64,000 nt of DNA from Mytilinidion resinicola. Lineage: Eukaryota; Ascomycota; Dothideomycetes; Mytilinidiales; Mytilinidiaceae. Shown piece after piece: positions 11,754 to 24,066 of this stretch. The stretch's first letter is position 1. The number at the start of each line of letters is the position of its first letter. The translations under genes were made by a program, and so were the position numbers. The notes beneath the pieces were generated by a model. That model did no database searches and was not told where the DNA came from. It saw only the letters and a list, made by a program, of their open reading frames with translations. The DNA is taken from assembly GCF_010093595.1 (NCBI RefSeq), contig NW_022985443.1:1340804-1404803 (forward strand). The letters are read 5' to 3'.

Positions 11754-13303
11754 ACCTAAGGCTATGAACTGCATGGTTGAGATTGGAGTTTTTCTTTCTG
11801 GAAAATTGTAGGCATTGGTTGATTGCGCACTGTGCCCAAATAGCGAAACTGAGTGGTACTGTACATACAGTCCACTACGAGGACTCACGCCCAGTACCCG
11901 ATGATAAGGCTGGTGATAAGTTGAGGCGGAATCTCGGGTGGGCTCCTCACCGGGGTCCCGCTACGACGATCCTGCAATATAAGCATGGGTCAACACGTGG
12001 AGATAAAACTTTACCAGGTGAAGACACTCGTACTACATAGTAATATCTTGTCTTGAAAGTGCTATTTCTGGACCCGGAGAACTGAACAATGCGTTGCTAT
12101 TCTCGAATGTAATGCGGCCGTCAGAGTGTTTGCATTTGCTGTCCTGGGAGAACCAACTGTGAAGTGTTGGAACTTAAAGCGCATTTACCGCTTTGGGAAC
12201 GGGTTGTAAGATTCTCGAGGCGTAAGATTCTGTCGGGGGCGCAGTCAGTTTCGCAAAGCGACCTCGCACGACCTGGGACCCAAGCCATATGCTAACCTGA
12301 AAGTTATAATGGAAGCTCACCAGCTGGGCTGGCTGTCATCCAACGAGAGCGGAATAATACCTTCGTAGTTACGCAACTCGTGCCGCGCCGCTCAGGGTGG
12401 ACGCACCCCTTTCTCAACTCGGATGGGCCATTGGCGTGACATTTGATCCAAAAGACACCCAGATCTCTGTGCACCTGAGACCAAAATACAGAGCATCGTG
12501 GGATTGTTCAGTGTTAGAGGACCTTAAGGACTGCGAGTTTGCTGGCTTGGCGACCGCTTAAGATTATCTGACGGCCCGAGACGTTTCCAAATCACAGCAT
12601 CAGCCTTGCCAGAGACCTGCCAGGGACCTGCCCCCACTTTCAATGCACTGACAGTCGACGAGCCGGGGAGCTCTTTTCGATGTTGGCCCCAGCCCCCATG
12701 GCTGTAATTCGATCACATCACGCTTTCTTGCCAGGAACACCAGGACCACCAGGACTGCCTCATCTCTCCCGCCAGGGTAGCATTAGCTTGGCAGGACGTG
12801 GAACATCGAGCCCCCAAAGGCGTCAGCGAAAAAGTGCTATAGCGCGCCTACGGAAGCAAGCATTACTCCACTCCGTAAAGACTCGTCCGATGCCGCGGGC
12901 CGCCCCCATTTGGTGCCGTAATATGTAGGTCTTACGATGCCCAGCAGAACAACCGTCTTTCACTGTGAAGATCAATGGCCTGTAAGCTATCGTCTCATAG
13001 CATTGGACTACGAAAGACTCATGCGAAAAGCGTGCATAGGACATCTGCAGCTCTATTTTTGGCGCTCTGTCAGTTTGCAGCCCCATGAAACATGGGCTGA
13101 AGATCTTCAAGGCTTATGAGGCGTTAAGCTTCTTTGGACCCAGCTGCCGAGATGAGGATGGCCCAAACGGGACATCGGGCTCTCAGCCTCAGCCTCGACC
13201 TACGCTAGCCAGGCACCATGTGGACCAACGAAAGTGTTCCCCGTGCTCGTGGCTTAAACACTGCCACCAGATCTGACATCGTTGTTCAAGTCTCTTGGGG
13301 ACT
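11754..13303. other. Intergenic, no gene recognised
   Basis: About 1.5 kb between tandem plus-strand genes. Small frames (for example 12680-12928 and 13085-13276) have no domains and no splice-supported extension. The last part is the probable promoter of the S41 peptidase gene. Confidence 0.5.
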
Positions 13304-13313
13304 GCATATAAGA
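13304..13313 (+). promoter_or_regulatory. TATA-like box of the S41 peptidase gene
   Basis: GCATATAAGA lies about 210 bp before the predicted start codon and is followed by a pyrimidine-rich leader (about 13370-13430). Prediction from position and sequence only. Confidence 0.35.
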
Positions 13314-13519
13314 TGCCGCCGATCCACCGTCCCTTGGTGTTTGGCTCTATTCAATCACTCCGCAGTTATCGACTTGTGTTGAACCCTCTCCCCTTCCCTT
13401 TCGTCTTCCCTTCGCGTGCATCTTCTTAGTCGCGCATAGTTAATCGTCACTCTTTGAGTCATTCCAGTCCCTGAGCAGTACTGTGCGTAAGCTACGCCGT
13501 CAAGGGTGCTCCCGACAAG

Positions 13520-16048
13520 ATGTGAGTTTGCCCTTTTCACGATCTCCAAGCTCGCTATGACATTGGCAAAGTTTGCACTCTTATTATGAGTCTGTCGAAC
13601 GTTACATGTATCTCCGAGGCCATTGGAGCCATGAAAATATAGCTGGTTCAGAGGCTCATGGCAAACCACCCTGATTCGGGGCTATGAAGAAGGCCTTGAT
13701 GTACCCACTTGAGGTCTGAACTGTACTGACGCGACTGATCTAGGCGCACAACCCTATTAGCAGCCGCCTTTGGTGGCCTTGGAGTGTCATATGCCCAAAC
13801 GCCCACTGCATACCCTCCCTCGAATACAACTACCCCAACTCCCGTCGGAAACCTGGCTCCATGCGCCCAAGTCAGCGTCTTCCTTAGCAAACTCCCTGAC
13901 GGCCATACGCCACTCATTCCAGCCGAAGTCGCATACGCATGTCTCAGTACAGTCCCTGTAGATGTCCAGGGGAACCAACTGTTGATTGAACAGTTGAAAG
14001 TCTTCCTCCAATGGAACAGCAATACAGCATACCTGAAGAACCCCCCGAGGCAGTTCGGATACAAGGAGAAAGCAGTGGATATCATGGGTGGCCTTGATAT
14101 CATTTCTCGCGGCATCAAGAATGGGCTCTACATGAGTGAATACGCCGCGCAGATTGCCATCGGAAACCTGCTTAACAGAGGTTACGACAATCATCTTTAC
14201 TATTCAGCCGATATTGGCGACATCTTCATTTTTGAACGCCCGATTGGTCTAGTATCTGTTTCCACCGACGGGGTTGCGCTTCCAGAACTTTACGTTTACG
14301 ATGACCTTAACGCCACTGCCAATGGAGCAACTTTCACACCCTCTGTGGTTAAGACCATCGACGACGTAGATGCCAGCACCTGGCTCGGTTTGCAAGCAGA
14401 GGCCCAGGCATTCCACGACGCAGACGCTCGTTACAATACCCTGTTCCCGCAACAAGCGAGCGGGTCCATATCGGGTTTGAATTTGGGGGGCTTTAAAGTT
14501 CCCACAACTTACGTCGGACCAACCACAAATATCACGTTTGCGAATGGCACTACATTGGGTCTCGAAAACCTAGCAGTCATTAACGCAGCTTCGTTCGAAG
14601 GAGTTGATAGCGGGGAGACTTTCTTCTCTCGGTTCTGTACAGGACCAAAAGCACCAGAACCAACACCGACCCCCAGCGGAACTCCGGAGGCTCCCTCTTC
14701 AACTCCAGCACCCCCCACCCCGACTCCTACCAATTATCCCGAGCCTGTTGTGTACGATGCGGTTGGGTTGACCATCGGAGGATACTACCTCGATGGCGCT
14801 GGCTATGAAGATGTAGCTGTGCTTAGTATCCCATCGTTCGAGTCAAAACTTGGTGTGGGAACCTTCCAGAACGTCACTCGAGACTTCCTTGCCGATGCCA
14901 AATCAAAAGGGAAGAGCAAGCTCGTCGTCGATTTGCGTCAAAATGGTGGTGGCTTGGTTTACGCTGGGTTCGAAGTATTCAAACAACTATTCCCCACGAT
15001 CGAACCCTATGGTGCTAGTCGGTTCCGGGCTCAAGACGCGTGGCATATAATTGGCGAAGGAGTCACGATATACAGGGAAAACGTGACGCTGCAACAGGCT
15101 CTTAACGAAACGAACTCAACTCTTTTCAATTATGCCGCAACTGGCATGCTGAGCGATTTCGACTACACCCAAAATCTGGATATCAACAACAAGAATTTCA
15201 CGTCGTTTAATGAGTTCTACGGGCCACACACTGTTTACAATGATCAATTCACCACAACCCGCAGACCCAATGTAAGTAATTCTCGTTAGACTCGCCTAAC
15301 ACGCACATTCTAACCCACGATTCTCACCTAGTTCGACATTCAAAACGTTGGCGTCACCCTCACCGGCACCGGCGACCTCTCAAATGTCACAGCGCAACCC
15401 TTCACCGCCGATAACATCGTTATCCTGCAAGATGGCCAATGCTCTTCCACTTGCAGCATCTTCTCACTTCTGATGAGCTCACAAGGTCACGTGGAGAGTA
15501 TCGCCATCGGTGGGCTTCCCGTAGCCGCGCCCATGCAAGCTGTGTCTGGCACGAAGGGCTCGCGTGTCCTTGAGTTCTATACTATCAACGACTTTGCGCT
15601 GAAATTCATGGAGATTGTCACCTCGCTCCATGAGGAAACCGCCGCAAAGCTCAATGCAACCGTCATCGGCACACTCGCATACCCGAGCCAATTAGCACAG
15701 CGTCTCGCCTACCGAAGTGGCAAGCCTGTCGGATCTATCAACGCAGAGGACACCCTGCTCAAGAATGACACGACCGAAACGCCGTCGGAGTTCCACTATG
15801 AGGCTGCGGATTGCAAGATATTCTACACCGCGAAACAGATCCTGGATGTCACGGAAGTGTGGAAGACTGTCGCGGACACGAAGTGGGGTAACAAGAAGTG
15901 CGTTGCTAACTCTACTGGCGATCCTACGAGCGAGTCCGTGGTGTACAACAGCACCACCCCGGAGACTACTAACAACAACGCCGCTGTGAGGGGCGCCAGC
16001 GTGTCTATGTTTGCGGCTGTTGGTGTGGTATTGGCGCTCTTCTTGTAG
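13520..16048 (+). CDS. Secreted S41-family (CPAF-like) peptidase, probably GPI-anchored
   Basis: Serine peptidase of the S41 tail-specific type found in many ascomycetes and in fungal RiPP clusters. Three exons: 13520-13521, 13744-15271, 15332-16048 (748 aa). The start codon appears to be split: exon 1 gives AT, then an intron at 13522-13743 (GTGAGT donor, TACTGAC branch), and exon 2 gives G. This creates a clean signal peptide (MRTTLLAAAFGGLGVSYAQ). A Pro/Thr linker lies near residue 305. The S41 core has LVVDLRQNGGG and the presumed nucleophile region QDGQCSSTCSIFSLL. The C-terminus ends in a hydrophobic tail (MFAAVGVVLALFL) preceded by small residues, a GPI-signal pattern. An intron in place of a normal start is supported only by sequence. 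Confidence 0.88.
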
Positions 16049-17177
16049 AGTTTTTGACGCCGTCGGTGGAGGCTCTTCCATTCTTTGTATGAACTCGTAG
16101 GGATGCATGATTCGGCGTTACTCCTAAATGCCATGACTTCTTTTTGCATGTTCCAGTCCTTTTGAGCGGTCCTTGTGAAAATATGCGGGAAAACAGGGTC
16201 TCATTGACTCTTTTCTTTCCTCTTTTTATGTCCCCTCTGCATGATACATGTATGATTGCTGCACTTCTCCTTCACGAGAACATCCCTATTTCTTTGCACC
16301 TAATATCTGGTTAGAATACCGTGTCACTCAAAAATTGACAAAGCCTTGTAGTAATTTACGGTCATCTCTCGTAAGACTTCTAAGAGCTCCTGGCAACTAA
16401 GCTTAAGATTTACCCTTGCAGGACTGACATTCAGTCCTGCAGCTGTCATCGGAAATTCGCTACCACATTGCTGGGTCGACGCCACATCTGCGCTGTAAGA
16501 GCGGTCAAGATTCCATGTAGAGAGCTGAGCTTATTTTTTTGTGAGCGCCGAGCCACATTGACCTAGCCATATATAGCCCCCTCCACCCATCACGGAGCCA
16601 GCGCATCACACTTCCATAACCCAAATACATGGGCAAAAAGGAAGACACAATGGAACTAGTATGCATCAAGTATACGTTAAAGCTACTTCTCTTATTCGCC
16701 TAAAAATAAAGAGCTTTTGCCCCTTCTCTCTCGCTTAACCCAGCGATCGATTGGATATTAGCAAAGCAAGTAAGCATGGCTTATGCATAGGTTTGCTTAC
16801 TGATATCTGCGAGCTGTGGCTTGTACAGCTCGAGGCAATGTCAGTCTCACCCACAATCAGCTAGAATTATGCGGGCTGATCTTCGATCATTGTGAAACAA
16901 CCCGACGGGGCCCGAGTAATGCAGCGGGGGCCCCGCGTCACGAAGTTGGTGGAGAGCAACCGCCCTGAATAGTTGATAGTTGGCGACCGTGCGATCTATG
17001 CGAGGGACGAAGGATGGGATCTCTAAGCTGAAGAGCCCTTTTGAGGACCGATAAAGATACTCTGGGACCATACGAGATAGAAAGGGGTGGGTGTGTATCT
17101 GAAGGCCCGTCCGGTCGGGTCCTTACAACGCTTCGCCACAAGCATCCACTCTCTCCGTTTGAGCTAAATGACAGGAA
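16049..17177. other. Intergenic with an orphan TATA/ATG pair
   Basis: No full gene is seen. At 16567-16574 there is CATATATA, and about 55 bp on an ATG at 16629 opens ten codons (MGKKEDTMEL) up to a GTATGC donor-like site. This could be an alternative first exon of the downstream rhodopsin-domain gene with an intron of about 590 nt, but I could not show it. Confidence 0.35.
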
Positions 17178-18461
17178 ATGAAGCTGCACGCTTTTCTGGT
17201 CCGTACTATTCTCACATATCGCATGTCCAAGCCCGCTAATCTGAGCATAAGGCTGTCGAATGGGCCGGAGTAACAATAGCCCTTACCTTCCTTCTTATGC
17301 GCCTCGCTATCCGCTGGAAGATATTCAAACGCCTCTCTTTAGATGACTACCTTGTGGTCCTTGCGTGGGGCGCGCTGCTTCCCGCCGAAATCATCTGGCA
17401 TACCCGAATCCGGAGTTACTTCGACAAAATCGACACTATGCCTTCACCGCCGGCGCATGTGGACAACTATGTCTCTGATAAAATAAAAGAAGGGCCAAAG
17501 TGGCATGCGACGTACCATATCCTCTTCGGCATTTGCCTTTGGTCTGTGAAGTTCTCATTCCTGGCTTTCTTCTGGAAAATCGTAGACAAGACTCACACGC
17601 GGGGTATTTGGTGGTGGGGCGTGACGGGCATCACTGCCGTTACTTTCATTACTTTCCTATGTCTTTGGCCGTGGGAATGCACGGGTGGATCGGTTGAACA
17701 TCTACTCGGTAAGTCTCCTTCCTCCAACTACGGCCAGTCACTAATCCCGCATCAGTATATTGCCAAGACAAACCCCAAATCCACATCGCAGACACCATGT
17801 TCCAAGTCAACACCGCCTTCGACTTCATCACCGACAGCCTCAGTAAGCCCGCCCCTACCCCCCCAACCCCTTTCTCCAGCCTCACCCCCCCTAACAACCC
17901 CCAGTCATCTCAATCGCCCTCCGCATCCTCTGGCCCGCCCGCATCTCCTGGCTCAAAAAAGCGCTCCTCCTCGCCGTCTTCGCCTGCATCCTGCTCACCA
18001 TGGCCATCACCCTCCTGCGCATCGTCATCGCGCCCTCCCACCAGCTCAGCCAGACGACCGACCTGCCCTGGCACTGGCACTTCACCTGGAGCGTCATCGA
18101 GATGAGCCTCGCGATCTCCGTGGCGTGCCTCATCTCTTTCCACCAGCTCTATGTCAGCGCCCATGGCCAGAGCACGCACGCGTTTCGCGCCTCGCGCAGC
18201 TCGGATGGGTCGTCGTTGCGGAGGCTGCAGGCGAGGTTCCCGATGCTGGCGAGCTGGCGGAGTGGGGAGACGGTGCGGGCTAGTGAGGTGGCGCGTTTGG
18301 AGACGACGCTGGTGCCGCTAAGGGGGATTTATGTCCGGAATGAGGTTTCGGTTGAGCGGAGCGGGGATGGGGAGGATGGGGGTGAGGCGGTGCTAAGGGC
18401 GTATTCGCTGAAAGTGGACGCGAGGGCGAGTGTGAGAGCTGGAGAGTTCGAGGGATCGTGA
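17178..18461 (+). CDS. Rhodopsin-domain integral membrane protein (PTH11/SAT4 type)
   Basis: Fungal seven-transmembrane protein of the rhodopsin-domain superfamily. Proposed exons: 17178-17198, 17252-17708, 17756-17842, 17905-18461 (373 aa). The core starts with a membrane helix (AVEWAGVTIALTFLLMRLAI) and the family-typical RWKIFKRLSLDDYLVVLAW. Further helices, IHIADTMFQVNTAFDFITD and LLLAVFACILLTMAITLLR follow; the tail is charged and cytosolic. Exon 1 is weak: MKLHAFL, then a GTCCGT donor and a 53-nt intron with a CTAAT branch. A stop blocks simple upstream extension, so an upstream exon is needed if the first helix is to be complete; the minimal alternative start is 17297. Members act as receptors or have no known role. 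Confidence 0.82.
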
Positions 18462-19443
18462 GACGAGTATGGAAGAGTGGGTTGAGACAGTAGTCGTCAT
18501 GGTTAAGGATGAGCATCTGGTTACAAGCAGATGTCAAGACAAAAGGGCCAAAGGCACCCAATAGCGTTAAGAAACATTTTGAGTAGCTCTATTGTGTGTA
18601 CAGTCTATATATATGCTAGACAGGATATTGTGAAAGAGAAACACGAAAAGAAAAATCGTACACAAGGAGAGATAGCAAGCCAGTCACTTTTTCTCGCACA
18701 ATCTATGCCTCGCCGGTGGACATGAGATTACGGTCCTAGGACATTCAAGAGAGACGTCCATTGATGGGGCCTGACCAGTTAGTTGAGCAAGTTGATGATC
18801 TCTAGGGTGGTGGTCGTGCATGGAAAGTTGAAGGTGAGGGATGATTCGACAATACACGTGACCTCTCAGCTTCATTCCAAACAACTTAGGAGTTATTCAG
18901 CTGTTATACATTTGATCTATAAATTAGATGCTCCGTATCTAAAGCCTAGAATCATTCACATGAGGAATTCAGAAGTAGACTGTTAGCACGTGACTACAGC
19001 TAGAACTTACCTCTTGGGGAATTTGCATTTACAATGCAAATAAAAACCTATGCTCAATCCAGGAACTGCTTCTTACCCTCCGTGCCCTCCTCTTCAAAAG
19101 GTCATGTATGCGCTTGCACGGTTGTAGTAAGCTTACCTGGCGCTTCCTGATATCTCTTATCGATGCGGGCATCGCTCTAACTAATTACCATCAACCAACC
19201 ATGTTACCTAAGACTCCCCCCATTTTCCACTCTCCCAGTGTCCACTGTAATGCATGCCGTGTATTGGGCCGACGGGATTTGCTGCTATATCGGTCTTACC
19301 CGCAGCTTATCGAGGCATGATGGGGATATGATGAGATCCTCCACTTTCCGTCAAGAGGGGTGCCATCCCATCTTTCCAGGATGAATGGCATCTACCAAGC
19401 CACAGGCGCCCCTACTGCGTAGAAAACAAAGCAATTAGATGCT
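18462..19443. other. Intergenic, no gene recognised
   Basis: AT-richer spacer of about 1 kb between two plus-strand genes. Small frames only; no domain, RNA or repeat recognised. Confidence 0.5.
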
Positions 19444-21262
19444 ATGGGATCACTAGAAGAAGCCGTAGAGCATGTCGATGTCTTGGTCGTGGGGGGAGGA
19501 CCTGTAGGTATTTGTTACTTCCTGCCACGTCGTTCTCAGATCTCGAAACTGACATTTCAAAGGCCTCATAACAGCATACCAGCTCGCCGCTAGCCTCCCG
19601 TCTCCCTATCGAATCAAAATCATCGAAAAAGAACCCAAATCCGCCCAAGACCAGTATGGCCGCGCTATTACCCTGTATCCCAGAAGCACCGAGATGCTGG
19701 ACCAATTGGGCCTTGCCGACGCTTTAGCACAGGAATGTTTCGCGTGCAGGACAACCGCTTCATACGATAAGGATGGCAATGAAGTTGCAGGTAGAGGGTG
19801 GTATTTCATGGAGAACATGAAGGACACGAAGTGGGACTTTGCCCTTGTGCTACGCCAGAAATACCAGGAAGAGATATTTCGACAGGCACTAAAACGTGAG
19901 GGCGTTTCACTTGATGCGCCAGTATCACTCATAGACATACAAGTGGACGATACCGTTGGATGGAATCGATACAAGATCACTGCGACAGTTCAAAATGGCG
20001 TTACCGGAGCTCGAAATGTTATCAAATGCAAATATCTGGTCGGCGCAGACGGAGGGCGCTCGTTCGTCCGGCGGGCTATGGATATTCCATTCGACGGAGC
20101 ATCGAGCGAGGACAAGTGGGTACGCATCGACGGTGTCATTGAAACGAACATGCCTAAACCCAGATCTTACGCTGCAATCGAATCTCCCACTCACGGAAAT
20201 GTGCTTTGGGCTGCTCTCGACCATGGCGCAACTCGAATTGGATTCGCATTCACGGCTGAACGCGAAAAGGCGTATGCGGAATTCAACGAAGACGCTGCCG
20301 TTAAAGAGGCAATCGCGTCTGTCAAGCCATTCACCCTTCTTTTCAAGCAGGTCGACTGGTGGACCATATACGTTGTCGGTCAGCGGATTGCTCGGAATAT
20401 GTTGGTCAAAGACTGCGTCTTTCTTGCCGGCGACGCATGCCATACACATAGTTCAGGGGCTGCCCAGGGAATGAATACTGGTCTCCACGATGCTGTCAAT
20501 TTAGGCTGGAAACTCTCTCTGGTCCTTCGCGGACTGGCAAAACCGGAACTTCTTCACACATATGAGACTGAGCGTCTGCCAAACGTGCACCGACTGATCA
20601 ATTACGACAAAGACATCTCGCGGCTCATGACGATGCAACTGCCCATTGGATGGACTGGAGACCCGAAAGCAGACCCGAACGAAGTCCTAGGGCATGTAAT
20701 GGCGGAAGCAGCAACCTTCAGCAGTGGTCTTGGTATTTACTATGAAATCGACCACCAGCTAAATGCTAGTAGTACCTTCTCGTCAGCCTCTGGCTCCGTT
20801 CCCGTTGAGGCTGGCCACAGAGCTCCCGACGTGACTCTTCAAAAGCCGGGAACATTGGAATCAACGCGACTGCAAAAAGAGACTCCTAACATCGCACAAT
20901 TCTACATTGTCGTGTTTGCCGGAGACATTTCGCACACCAAACCATCCATGACCGCTTTTTCCAATGCCGTCGCAACTTCGAAGGTACTCTCAAACAGATC
21001 GCTACCAATATCCTTCCTTACCATTGCAACGACCTCCGGCCCTTCTGCATACGAGCTTCTGGGCGGAGTGCCTTTCGGGAAAGTCTTTTACGATGTGAAG
21101 AAAGTTGCTCACTCTCGTTATGGCGTAAATGTGAACGAAGGTGCTATCTTCGTGCTCAGACCAGATGGATGGGTGGGCACTTCCATGGAAATAGCGCCTG
21201 ATGCAGTAGACAAGCTAAAAGGTTACTTGGGCAACTTTTTGATCCTAGAAGCTGATCAATAA
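19444..21262 (+). CDS. FAD-dependent monooxygenase (phenol 2-monooxygenase-like)
   Basis: Flavoprotein hydroxylase of the PHBH fold, adding oxygen to aromatic rings with NAD(P)H. Two exons (19444-19507, 19563-21262) encode 587 aa. The intron falls inside the Rossmann motif: exon 1 ends in VLVVGGGPVG and exon 2 continues LITAYQLAASL. Also seen are the DG motif in YLVGADGGRSFVRRAM and the GD motif VFLAGDACHTHSSGAAQG. The C-terminal part after about residue 430 matches the thioredoxin-like domain of phenol hydroxylases. The family covers phenol catabolism and tailoring steps in secondary metabolism. A SnoaL-like remnant follows 0.3 kb downstream. Confidence 0.93.
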
Positions 21263-21558
21263 TGTTGCAATCTATGGGGTTTAGTATCCTAACAAGGATA
21301 TGGCAGTGCTGCTTCAGATGCGCACGTAAGCTTGGATCGTCACTGATTCCAAATCCCATCACCGCTTTTGGTGGAAATGAATATAATCCTCGTGCCCTCT
21401 CCGGCTTCGGTAGCCCGATTTCTCATCCCATGATGTATCTCTAAACTTCTATTTAGCTCATCATTCTTCACCTTCATCACTTAGCTTTCTCAAAATCGCT
21501 CTTTCTGAATCCCTTACTCCTGCGCTGAAATCTAGAAAGAACAATCTTCGTCGACCAA

Positions 21559-21977
21559 ATGTCCTTTCCAGCCCCAGACCCATCATCTCCGGAAGCCCCC
21601 ATCCACACCCTCATTACTTCCTTCTTCACGGCCATCCACACCCAAGACTGGCCTACTCTACGCACCCTCATCTTGCCTACCGGCCGCGCGATACTATCTC
21701 GCGGCCTCAACGAGCTAACGAAGGCACCGATCTACACTCACCTTCCCTTCCCGAACTCGTCGACTACCTCGAAAGCTCAAAGCCGTTTGAAGAGCCGATT
21801 CATGATGTAAAGATCATGGTGGACCGGGACCTAGCATGTGTGTGGGCACCATTTGAGATACGAGTCGATGGGGTCAAGACGGCGACAGGGACGAACGTGT
21901 TTACCTGTTTGAAGCGGGGAGGTGTTTGGAAGGTCAGTGCGGTTGTGGATCGGAATGCAGGAGTAGTGGAGGAGTAG
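21559..21977 (+). pseudogene. SnoaL/NTF2-like small protein, frameshifted
   Basis: Two overlapping frames together look like one small NTF2-fold (SnoaL-like) protein of about 138 residues. The first frame, from the ATG at 21559, reads APIHTLITSFFTAIHTQDW and ILPTGRAILSRG. The second frame takes over near 21705 and reads SLPELVDYLESSKPFEEPIH, VDRDLACVWAPFEIRVDG and TNVFTCLKRGGVWKVS to the TAG at 21977. There is no GT between the end of the first half and the takeover, so a normal intron cannot join them; a one-base deletion near 21700 would. It is a pseudogene or a sequence error. It follows the flavin monooxygenase on the same strand. Confidence 0.6.
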
Positions 21978-22588
21978 AAGGAGACTGGTAGGCTCGCTTG
22001 AACACAAAGTGGCATTACACGACTTCGTGCGACAAAACTTCCTATTCCAAGGTACAATGTCTCGTCATGGATCCACGCTCACTTTGCTGTCACTGCTTGT
22101 GTTACCTCAACGTACCGATAGAAATCTGATGCCATGGACTACATTCCTAACTTTTGTATAACCTACTGCTGCCTGAGGTGGCCGAACTCGTTTACCTGTT
22201 GCTCAAACTCTCAATTTTTTGATTTTCAAAAACTTATCGGCGCACTCTAAACAGTGCTGGACAGTTGTACACACATCTTTGATGAAGTAGCTAGGCTCAT
22301 GATCTCCAGCTCTCTAGGCTTGCCTAACACCCTCCCGTACACTCTAAAAGATGGTAAAATGTCAGTTTTGGCAATTTTAATAGCTCTCCGGGCCTTCTCA
22401 GAAGGTGCTGAACTGCTACTTCATGTACGATGGAGCATGCTTAGTCACCGTTTGTTCTTTCTCCAACCAAAAAGTCAACACAACAACCACACAGTTACAA
22501 CTTCGCATCAACATCATCGCAGACTTGCAACGTACTATACATTCCATCGTTACCAAATATCGCCCTCGCTTTCGTTACTGTTATCAAC

Positions 22589-24066
22589 ATGAATACTACC
22601 TCCACCGCACCGACTGCGCCTACTTCTGGCCTTGAAGAATGGCCGGAAGAGCTGCTTACGATGGTCATGCAAAACATCCGCGCAAGCTGCGGGCGTCAAG
22701 AGCTTATAGAAGTCGCCTGTATGTCCCGGAAATTTTCACGATGTGTGGAAGAGGTCCTTTACCAAGATATTGATTTCACGACATGTATGCACGGCTGCTC
22801 ATACCCATCGAAATCCATAGAGGTCGTCACGCAGGCAACGAAGATCTTGAATCTCTTCGACACACTTTCTAAGCACCCAGGTCTTACCAGGAAGGTCCGG
22901 AGCCTACGATTGAACCTTTCCAGATGGGCTATTACCGGCGGATTAGTATGCATCAACAGGGGGATACTTCCAGCGCTGAAGGCACATGTGTGTAATCTGG
23001 ACATACCGGCATACGCAAGGGCTAAATGGTTGAACAATCTGTAAGACTTGCTGGGCCACCTCAGACGGCGTTATCCTGCCATACGAGCTAATGCCGTGGA
23101 CAGGCACACACTCAGTACCGACCGTTTTATCGCCATGATTGCCTGCCTGTTGTCAGTCATGCCGAATCTACGAACACTACATACGTGCATTCGTCGCCAT
23201 GACGAGTTTCGCTTGATGGAATTGCCATGCTCCCTTCAAAACCACTCCTAGGCCGCCTGAAGGATCTCCAACTCGACTACCTCCATGGCGAGGAACCTGC
23301 CTTGCTAAGCGGCCGTGATTCCAAGTACACATTCCTGTACCTTCCCTCCCTGGAGAAGCTTCAGCTTTCTTACGGCCTGACCGTTGAGAACAGTTGGTTA
23401 CGCATATTTCGGGAACAACAGCACAAGTCGTCCGTGACCGAGCTCAAAATCAGGGGCCAGATCAACGCCCCACACATCGAATCTCTCTTCCATTGTTTCA
23501 AAGCGTTGACCACCGTCGACCTTAGAGAATCCGACCTGGGTACTGAGGTCATGTCAGGTCTTTCCCGGCATTGCACTACACTACAGCACCTCACAGTCTT
23601 ATTCGGTGGAGAAGGACCTACCGGATCCCCCGCATCCTTTGCTGATTTCGAGCGACTCCGCACTCTGTGCATTTACAGCAAACTCATCGTCGATCCATAC
23701 CTAGTTGACGGCAACCCAAGCCCAGATCCCAATCTCAAAGCCGCTCAAACACTCGTGCATCGTCTCCCAGAGTCTCTGCAAGAGCTGTACATCGGATGGA
23801 ACTACCGGGTCCCAGTCGCCAACGCTGAGCGCCTCTCCTTCGCACCCCTGTACTATCTCGCCTGTCTACTCCAGCAGAAGCACCTTCCGGGCCTGCGCCG
23901 CATTGCGCTCTGCGGCGACTATGCCCAGTGGCCCCCCGACCGCAGAGCCCAACGTTATGCCCGCGATCTGGAGGACAAGTTTGCGGCGGCGAGGGTTGAA
24001 CTGCTGTTCCCTGACCAATCATTCATGCTGGGTTTGAGCGTGGGGCATGAGTTGCGAGGCTTATAG
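22589..24066 (+). CDS. F-box-like protein with LRR-type C-terminal part
   Basis: Probable substrate adaptor of an SCF ubiquitin ligase. The start at 22589 leads into an F-box-like segment (WPEELLTMVMQNI...CMSRKFSRCVEEVLYQDI). Intron 1 is 23041-23103 (63 nt, GTAAGA donor, GCTAAT branch, CAG acceptor); the in-frame TAA at 23042-23044 lies inside it, and the frame resumes as HTLSTDRFIAMIACLLSVMP. A second frame change occurs before 23227. It may be a second intron (about 23193-23251, GTCGCC donor, weak) or a frameshift. The remainder (to 24066) has repeated L-x-x-L patterns as in F-box/LRR-like fungal proteins. Ends in ELRGL. Confidence 0.65.

Noticed and set aside
19442..20449. Minus-strand frames opposite the FAD monooxygenase
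   Set aside because: Antisense shadows of a gene with clear flavin-binding motifs.
23042..23044. In-frame TAA as a nonsense mutation in the F-box-like gene
   Set aside because: It lies in the first bases of a well-formed 63-nt intron (GTAAGA donor, GCTAAT branch, CAG acceptor).
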